Assembly: GCA_900155495.1 (NCBI GenBank)
Contig: FTLJ01000753.1
Span: 1 to 12,312 of the forward strand
Direction: 5' to 3'
DNA from: Porogramme epimiltina
Lineage: Eukaryota; Basidiomycota; Agaricomycetes; Polyporales; Polyporaceae
DNA length: 12,312 nucleotides
Below are positions 7,432 to 12,312 of the stretch, piece by piece (position 1 is the first letter of the stretch; every line of letters begins with the position of its first letter). Below the pieces are notes generated by a model. The model made no database searches and had not been told where the DNA came from. It worked only from the letters and a program-made list of their open reading frames with translations. Both the position numbers and the translations under genes were made by a program.

Positions 7432-8235
7432 GTGTGGCTTCAACCCCCTCCTCAGTGTCCCCATGTGACTGTTGCACCCCTGTTGATGATCCGGTGCAAG
7501 CCCGTCAAAGAGATCGTGAACAGGTGGTCCACTGAGCTTGAGACTCACGTCAAAGAGCTCAACAAGTTCGCGAGCGAAGTCGTTGTGTGGGATCGCACGA
7601 TCGAAAACGGGAACAATGTAGGTTATTGTCTCACTATCAGCCTGGTCAGACCCCTAACATAGTTTCACAGCATGCCCGTCTCTACGCCACCGTCCTGGCG
7701 GCAGAACAGGAGCAATCCGACATCAACCAATCGGTTGAGCATATTGAACAGCAGCAGAGGGATCTCAGCACGACGCTCAACGTATATGAGAAGTCAACTG
7801 AGGAGATCCTCAGCGGGCAGGACAGCAACCTCCGCACTCTCGATACCAGGCCTGCTGACATTGAGCGCGACAAAAAGTACGTCCATGTCCAAACATCCTG
7901 CTTTGTCCTTCGGAGACGCACTGAACCCCTTCCCCTATGCTTTCCCAAGCTACAACCTCACGATGGACCTGTATGGGCACCTGCACGACCTCTCGGGCTC
8001 GCTCATACAGATGATCAACACCGCGAATGCGCTCTCGCTTCCCGCCGCAGGCGTGAGCGCAGGCGACGGTGAGTATGCGGAGGACCTGATGGACCAGATC
8101 ATGCAGATCCTGAGCAGCCACCTCGAGAGCCTGCAGTGGATCAACGGCGTCGTGCGCAAGCTCGATGTGAAGGTCAAGGACGACAAGCGGCGCATGCAGG
8201 AGTGGGGCAATTTGGACGGTGGCCTCTGGTCTTGA
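7432..8235 (+). CDS. NSP1: Nsp1/Nup62-type nucleoporin C-terminal domain, copy lacking the FG-repeat half
   Basis: The model is exons 7432-7617, 7671-7876 and 7950-8235, 225 residues. Intron 1 (7618-7670, 53 bp, GTAGGT..ACAG, branch CTAAC at 7654-7658) is phase 0. Intron 2 (7877-7949, 73 bp, GTACGT..AAG) is phase 2 and its removal creates DKNYNLTMDL. The protein follows the Nsp1 C-terminal coiled-coil domain: EIVNRWSTELETHVKE (27-42), VWDRTIENGNN (52-62), AAEQEQSDINQS (72-83), HIEQQQRDL (86-94), YEKSTEEIL (101-109), DLSGSL, and SSHLESLQWI near the end. This domain binds partner nucleoporins and anchors the FG region in the nuclear pore's central channel. Full-length Nsp1 has hundreds of FG-repeat residues before this domain; none is present here. 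WDRTIENG seems one residue shorter than the usual WDRTLIENG. The starts at 7432 or 7486 are provisional. Kept introns show a DNA-level duplicate, not a retrocopy. It may be a recent pseudogene or an expressed truncated paralogue. Confidence 0.82.
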
Positions 8236-8314
8236 ACCCGGTTGCGATAGACATTGAGGAGGACTGGTTTGACCGGCAACGCTGAGGCGTGTGTGGCTGG
8301 CAGCATCGTTAGTA
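8236..8314. other. Spacer between the Nsp1-like stop and the mariner-type element
   Basis: 79 bp, probably 3' flank of the Nsp1-like gene. It ends in the TA dinucleotide (8313-8314) used as target by the following element, so any native 3' UTR or polyadenylation site beyond this has been displaced by 1.6 kb. Confidence 0.5.
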
Positions 8315-8342
8315 CAGTGACGGCCAAAAATAATGCCTGGTC
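8315..8342 (+). repeat. Left terminal inverted repeat of the mariner-type element
   Basis: 28 bp beginning CAGTGACGGCC directly after the TA target. It mismatches the right end at positions 3, 13 and 24 only. Confidence 0.85.
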
Positions 8343-8360
8343 AGCTCGACAGGCATTATT
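8329..8360. repeat. Subterminal hairpin in the left end
   Basis: AATAATGCCTG (8329-8339) and CAGGCATTATT (8350-8360) are perfect 11 bp mirror copies around a 10 nt loop. The outer half lies in the terminal repeat, so the same AATGCC motif is presented twice, inverted. It may be a double transposase-binding site. The right end has only a weaker equivalent. Confidence 0.8.
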
Positions 8361-9898
8361 TCGAGTGTATCTCTTTTAAATGTAGGATCCAACGAAAAAT
8401 TATTATATTGGTGTATGCACATATATGCAATGTGTGCACCGTGAAAGGGACACTGTGCCCTGAACAATTGCGAAGGAAATGGAGGTGTGCGGTGCGATGG
8501 GCGCCTATTTCAGTGTTCATGCCCAAGTTTCACATTGGCCTTTCTGCATCATTTTATCGCTCCCTCTGCAATGGAAATAATAATGGCTTCTTGTAGTGGT
8601 TATGAACACTGTGTACTACACTAGGGCATACTTTCAGCTTTATTAGTCTGAAAAACATCTAGATTTTCAGTGTTAGATGTCTATGTCTCCCCAAAGCCTG
8701 CCACTTCATGTTGCTGTTGTCTGTATTCATTAAACTGAGCATTCCACAGTGACAAAATAATGCGGAATGGTGAGAGATCTATTGAAAGACATACTATGCA
8801 TCATGAGGTCCCATTGCATTTAATATTTATCTCATATAGAACTCCCCAATGTGATCATTGTTCATCTCCTGGCTTCCATGAGTAACAAAGTCATTTCACC
8901 GTGTTGCTTATACCTCTACAAACTCCCTTCAATAAATTTAGTTCTCTTCTATATGATGGCTCCAAGCCAATATTGGAGTCTCAAAAGCTTTGCACCAGTC
9001 ATTCCAGAGTGGTGCAGCAAACATTGTGCAGTAAATGGTTGATACACCTGGAGTAAGTGCAATAGGTCTCAGTGTTATTCCAAACAAAGCCCAAAAATGA
9101 TTTTATTCCTATGGGCAGTAGTAGTATAGACAGGTGAGTAGTCACAGGGTGTTTATGGCTGAGAACATGAATACAATCATCTGAGAACAGCAACACAAAT
9201 TTGAGGGGGTGGGGTAACATGGCTTCCAGTGAGTTTGGCTGCCCCCACCAGCTTCATAAGGGCAAGGACTCACAGTTGTTCTATGGGATACTGAAGCTAT
9301 GTATCTGCTGTAGCTTTCAATGAAGTGTATCACTAGTTTGTGGCTGTTGCGAATATTTTGGGGAATTAAAGATGTGTGCACTTCCTATGGCACAGTGCAC
9401 TAACTTAGGTATTAACGCACACCAATGCTGTCCAATCTACTTAAATCAGTGATACAATTCACCACTCATCATTAACCATCTAGAATAAGTGATTGAAACT
9501 GAATAGTGATTTTCTTTCTTTGAGTAACAGTTGAATTTTGGTCTGTTCAGAGACAGAGGAGGAAATGGCTTAATATCTTGTACACTATAAGCTTAGAGTA
9601 TATCCTTTCACTGCTAGTAGAAGCTCCTCGAGGATTTCTGGATACACACAGCTCAGTTGATTTTTGTAGGTAGCTGCACAGGGGCAGTCGTAATTTCTAT
9701 GCTACTGTAGGTGTTTGAGGTACAGACCAGTTTCCGGCGCCTAAATTCGCTACTTGACTATCTTCATCAATTCTAGTCCAATTTTTTTCAAACAAATGTT
9801 GATAGAACAAGCATGTATCACTAGTTACGATAGTACCAGAAATTAGTGAATAGAGCCCAATGTGAGCCCACACTACGGTTGACTCGGTGCCTAATCAC

Positions 9899-9926
9899 GA
9901 CCGGGCATTATTTATGGCCGTCATTG
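9899..9926 (-). repeat. Right terminal inverted repeat of the mariner-type element
   Basis: Reverse complement starts CAATGACGGCC; position 3 is A where the left end has G. TA follows at 9927-9928. The change at the third base may reduce transposase cleavage. Confidence 0.85.
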
Positions 9927-10006
9927 TAGGTTGTAGTCATGCGGGGTGGGCACCCGGTTATAGTAGCCCATGTAGTAGAAGTGTACGCTCAATAGTGGAA
10001 TAGATC

Positions 10007-10068
10007 GTGCTTAGAGTGCTTAAACGAGCTTGGTGTGCTTAAATGAGCTTACAGTGCTTACAGTGCTT
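10007..10068 (+). repeat. GTGCTT short tandem-like cluster
   Basis: GTGCTT at 10007, 10016, 10035, 10054 and 10063. Two neighbouring units also share AAAYGAGCTT. This is a decayed minisatellite. Confidence 0.6.
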
Positions 10069-10681
10069 GCCCTGTTTAAACTATAAAATAAGCGAAATAA
10101 GTGCCTAAGCAATTCCGGAAAGTACTGATGGGTATATATCCATGCTTCTGGAGATAGGCAAGAATGACTATGCAGAACTGCATCATGGTGCAGTGCGACC
10201 GAGTCTTGTGTACCCCTAACCAAGGTGCAGGAAGGCTGAAGCGTCAAAAGTGTAACCAGGAGTAGAAAGAACTGAATATATGGGGAATTGGTCATGCTCG
10301 TTGCAAACTCTTAATGACTCAAAGCATTTAGGATGGTGGAAAGGGATGTCCAGACCTAACGGGCCTCTGACATTGGCACCAAGGACATGTCAGGCCAGAA
10401 TGCTTCACATGATCCTACCTTGCGCTGGGAGCTAAATGTTACGTCTTTGTGAAGAGCTCAATTTAGACAGTTACCGAGACATCACAGTGAATGTTTCGAT
10501 GAGGCGTGCATCACAATCAGTGGGTGTACTCCCCTGACCTTGCTGAGACTACCACTGGCCCATCAAAGGGCAGTGGAATTATTAGTGCTGCGCACATATT
10601 GAGATCGTCGGGGATAGTGTAGCTGATTCCCTAGCTGGGCATTGTGATGCCACAGATCGTCCCTGAGAGGGAGTAATGTCG

Positions 10682-10713
10682 GGACTCAGGAGGTAATACA
10701 AAAACCTGAGTCC
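10682..10713. repeat. Perfect 9 bp stem-loop
   Basis: GGACTCAGG (10682-10690) and CCTGAGTCC (10705-10713) pair perfectly around a 14 nt loop. No T-run follows it on either strand. Function unknown. Confidence 0.65.
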
Positions 10714-10972
10714 AAGGATGCAATGCACTCGTTGTTGAAGTTGGTGATTCCACACTTTGGGACTTGATTTCTTGTTCTCTCTTTGTTTCAACAAAAGGTT
10801 TACATTGCTCACTACACTTACAATTATTCTCCGATTTTTCCCAGATTTATTCCCTTTGTTCCGCGACGTGCACTTTACGTACCCCATGGGCATTAAACCT
10901 GCAGCTTCTTCCAATTCAGCAGGTTCAAGACCCGGAGGGGCCTCGTGGGCCGAGGGACGAGGTCTGTAGGGG

Positions 10973-11217
10973 GGGGTCCTTTTTTGTGCAACAACACTGT
11001 CTTTCGCGAAGTAATGCTGGGGTCCTTTTTTCGCAAAGAAATACCATTTCTCGCAAAGCGATGCTGGGGTCTTTTTTCACGCAGTGACAGCCCGGCAAGG
11101 TCCTCGACTGTTTTCTGCACAGCGGCAGCCCAGCAAGGTCCTCGACTTTTTTTGCTCCACTGTCCTCTCCTGGATTCGATCCCGCACACGGTGAGGTCCT
11201 CAACTCTTTTTTTTTTG
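10973..11217 (+). repeat. Interspersed array of GGTCCT plus T-tract units
   Basis: A core of GGTCCT or GGTC-T followed by a T-tract recurs six times, with spacing shifting from about 45 to about 38 and then about 60 bp. The first three units read GGGGTC(C)TTTTTT after AATGCT or a G-run. The next three read AGGTCCTCRACT plus T-tract after CCCGGCA, CCCAGCA and CACGGTG. The spacers also repeat: TCGCRAAG in the first half, GCAGYGACAGCC-like in the second. It is a degenerate minisatellite with two sub-families. T-tracts of 6-10 could act as Pol III terminators on the plus strand. A box B-like GGATTCGATCCC lies at about 11172. Confidence 0.65.
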
Positions 11218-11752
11218 CCAGCCTGGCTCTATTGTCCTGGCACGCTCCCAGATTTGATCCCGTGTCACCCTCCTATGTAGGTGTCTTTGGGCTTGCGGGT
11301 TCATGTAGCCAGCGCTTTAGGGTCTGGCGGGGGCCATGGGGTGGATATGCGTGAGCCCTTTTCTAGAAGAAGTCTAGTAATACAGATGGCAGCGGGGGCT
11401 TTGTCTAAGCTGTCCTCAACGTTGTCAGCCACAGCCTGAGGCGGCCGAGGAAGGTGTGCCAGAGCTAAAGGATGAAAGTGCCGGACCACGGGGGATGCGT
11501 CGCCTGCCTTGGAGCTTGGGATGTCGAACATTGTCGATGATGTTGACAATAATGTCGAGGCTGAAGCAGCACGGAGGCAGATGCAAGGGGGCAGGCCACA
11601 GTAGGACCTCTTCAGAGAGCATGTGTGCAAGCGCTGGTGGTTGCCATTTGGGGCCAAGGAGGAGTGCCTGGTTGTCAGGGTGCTTGCTGGAGTGCAAGGG
11701 GAGGCCAAGACATTGAACTGGGCACTCTTTCGTGTGGCCTTTTTATTTCCGT
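11218..11752. other. Gene-poor stretch with a possible decayed coding remnant
   Basis: A second box B-like AGATTTGATCCCG lies near 11250, without a T-tract. The rest has no recognised gene. Frames on both strands overlap (for example 11708-11301 minus, 135 codons), but none has a recognisable domain. The most protein-like stretch is described in the next entry. Confidence 0.35.
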
Positions 11753-11839
11753 GCAGTGACAGCCTACCGCAGCCGCAAACTGTGTATGTTGCGTAATGAC
11801 AGCCTACCGCAGCACCATCGCACAGAGGGAGCCTACCGC
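11519..11839 (+). pseudogene. Possible decayed coding remnant, unrecognised
   Basis: From ATG 11521 the frame reads an acidic VDDVDNNVEAEAARRQMQ, meets TAG at 11602-11604, then stays open for about 60 codons with DLFREHVCKRWWLPFGAKEE and later NWALFR. The mixed hydrophobic, charged and Trp-rich content looks more protein-like than the neighbouring frames. Another plus frame just upstream, with PEAAEEGVPELKDESAGP, could be the same remnant before a frameshift. I do not recognise the family. It could equally be chance. Confidence 0.2.
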
Positions 11840-11890
11840 ATGCAGAGAGAGCCTACCGCGCATAGAGGGACCTCTGCGGGCAGCTACCGC
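11753..11890 (+). repeat. AGCCTACCGC repeat array
   Basis: AGCCTACCGC begins at 11761, 11801, 11830 and 11850, and a shortened AGCTACCGC at 11882, giving spacings of 40, 29, 20 and 32 bp. The first two lie in a longer unit, GACAGCCTACCGCAGC. The preceding GCAGTGACAGCC (11753-11764) also occurs at 11081-11092 in the T-tract array, so the two arrays share an origin. It is a degenerate minisatellite. Confidence 0.7.
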
Positions 11891-12068
11891 AGCCACCTGC
11901 AGCAACACCCCAGTCGGGTGTCTGTAGCACCATTTTGGGACATCACAGTCAGGTGTCGTGCAAGTACGCCCTTCCCTTCATTTCGCGTGCTGAGCAATGC
12001 AGTTCTGTGACCATCGGACCACAGTCCACTCGGTGCCATCAGGCAATGTGTCCCAAGGACAATGAGCC

Positions 12069-12078
12069 AAAAAAAAAA
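12069..12078 (-). terminator. T10 run, Pol III-type terminator
   Basis: Ten Ts on the minus strand begin inside the acceptor strand of the tRNA-like sequence. Four or more Ts stop RNA polymerase III, so a transcript would end here, cutting off a normal 3' end. Confidence 0.5.
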
Positions 12079-12154
12079 CCCAGCAGGGGTCGAACCCGCA
12101 GTGTCCAGATCCTGGGTTAGAAGTCTGGTGTCATAGCCATTAGACCACAGGGGC
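12076..12154 (-). pseudogene. tRNA-Arg(UCU)-like sequence with a possible 7 nt intron and broken acceptor stem
   Basis: On the minus strand G1 is at 12154. Box A is TGGTCTAATGG (12147-12137), and the D stem GTC/GAC pairs. The anticodon stem CCAGA (12128-12124) pairs perfectly with TCTGG (12109-12105), with loop CTTCTA..A and anticodon TCT (12121-12119). Between position 37 and 38 sit seven extra bases, ACCCAGG (12117-12111), exactly where eukaryotic tRNA introns lie. The T arm GCGGG-TTCGACC-CCTGC (12099-12083) pairs with one G-T. The acceptor fails: 5' GCCCCTG faces TGGGTTT, with two Watson-Crick pairs, three wobbles and two mismatches, and runs into a T10 tract. It is therefore more likely a tRNA pseudogene or SINE head than a working tRNA gene. 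No poly(A) or target duplication was found. Confidence 0.6.
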
Positions 12155-12312
12155 ATACAACTCTCCAAATACCAAGCGTATACACAGGCAACTAACGCAC
12201 CTTGTAATTGTATGTGCACGCGTTGGGTCAGGCGCCCATCCGCCAGGGCCACCACTAGCGATCTCTCGCGTCGCGTTGGGGCATCAATGGCACAGTGGGC
12301 GCCCCCCTGCTC
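12155..12312. other. Right edge of the window
   Basis: 158 bp of GC-rich sequence with no recognised feature. It would be the 5' flank of the tRNA-like sequence. Confidence 0.4.

Larger units (their letters stand above)
8315..9926. mobile_element. Non-autonomous Tc1/mariner-type DNA transposon, 1,612 bp
   Basis: The left end, CAGTGACGGCCAAAAATAAT.. (8315-8342), and the reverse complement of the right end, CAATGACGGCCATAAATAAT.. (9926-9899), agree at 25 of 28 positions. The element is flanked by TA on both sides (8313-8314 and 9927-9928). A CAGTG-type terminus with a TA duplication is the hallmark of Tc1/mariner elements. No transposase is visible: the longest open frames inside are 60-90 codons without a DDE/D core or helix-turn-helix that I can recognise. 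It is therefore probably mobilised in trans or dead. The body is AT-rich with mixed sequence, and it could be an internally replaced derivative rather than a simple deletion. Confidence 0.82.
9929..10972. other. Non-coding stretch with a short motif cluster and a stem-loop
   Basis: No gene is recognised. GTGCTT occurs five times within 10007-10068, with a 17-19 bp period in the first part and 9 bp later. A stem-loop lies at 10682-10713. A pyrimidine-rich stretch at about 10757-10880 precedes an ATG at 10887, but the frame closes after 27 codons; it looks like a 5' leader without a gene. Several 90-110 codon frames on both strands shadow one another without a recognisable domain. Confidence 0.4.

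Noticed and set aside
6383..7477. Many 70-155 codon frames on both strands
   Set aside because: They overlap one another, are Pro/Ser/Arg-rich, and have no motif or splice pattern supporting any of them. One or two also run through the palindrome.
8333..9381. Frames within the mariner-type element as transposase pieces
   Set aside because: None shows a helix-turn-helix or DDE/D spacing that I can recognise; all are under 90 codons.
10887..10970. 27-codon frame after a pyrimidine-rich leader, as a gag or gene start
   Set aside because: It stops at once before the repeat array and no retrotransposon motif, primer-binding site or LTR was found.
10582..11280. Overlapping 90-110 codon frames on both strands
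   Set aside because: They cross the stem-loop and the T-tract array, and frames on opposite strands overlap them. They look like shadows of repeat DNA.
11753..11890. CRISPR array
   Set aside because: The repeats are only about 10 bp with irregular spacing of 20-40 bp, and the genome is eukaryotic by its introns.

Overview
The window looks like transposon-rich accessory DNA of a basidiomycete fungus, most likely an agaricomycete. The evidence is the short introns (53-73 bp, GT..AG, CTAAC-type branch sites), a fungal-type Nsp1/Nup62 C-terminal domain, and a Myb/SANT-like protein of the kind common in mushroom-forming fungi. I cannot name a genus. No complete housekeeping gene is present. Most of the DNA is low-coding and repeat-derived.

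Layout. 1-843 (minus): a three-exon Myb/SANT-like gene with an early stop, whose frame stays open past the stop towards the window edge. About 1028-5495: a very large, diverged inverted repeat. The left arm (about 1.29 kb) and right arm (about 1.03 kb) flank a 2.1 kb centre. The arms contain degenerate copies of a roughly 60 bp module, and the left arm has lost most CpG sites that the right arm keeps. A 641 bp tRNA-headed, poly(A)-tailed SINE-like insertion (2527-3167, minus) with a perfect 13 bp target-site duplication sits in the centre. 5496-6430 is AT-rich non-coding DNA carrying two more module copies.

6431-7431 is GC-rich and non-coding, with a 70 nt spacerless palindrome at 6991-7060. 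7432-8235 (plus) is a three-exon copy of the coiled-coil C-terminal domain of nucleoporin Nsp1 without its FG-repeat half. A 1,612 bp Tc1/mariner-type non-autonomous element (8315-9926, TA target site) lies 79 bp after its stop. From 9927 to the end there is no recognisable gene. That stretch holds a GTGCTT cluster, a stem-loop, a T-tract/GGTCCT array (10973-11217), a possible decayed coding remnant (11519-11839), an AGCCTACCGC array (11753-11890), and a tRNA-Arg(UCU)-like sequence on the minus strand with a possible 7 nt intron and a failed acceptor stem (12076-12154).

The genes do not form a pathway. The coherent story is layered mobile-element insertion: a large foldback-like element, later invaded by a SINE, beside a truncated nucleoporin duplicate and a mariner-type insertion.
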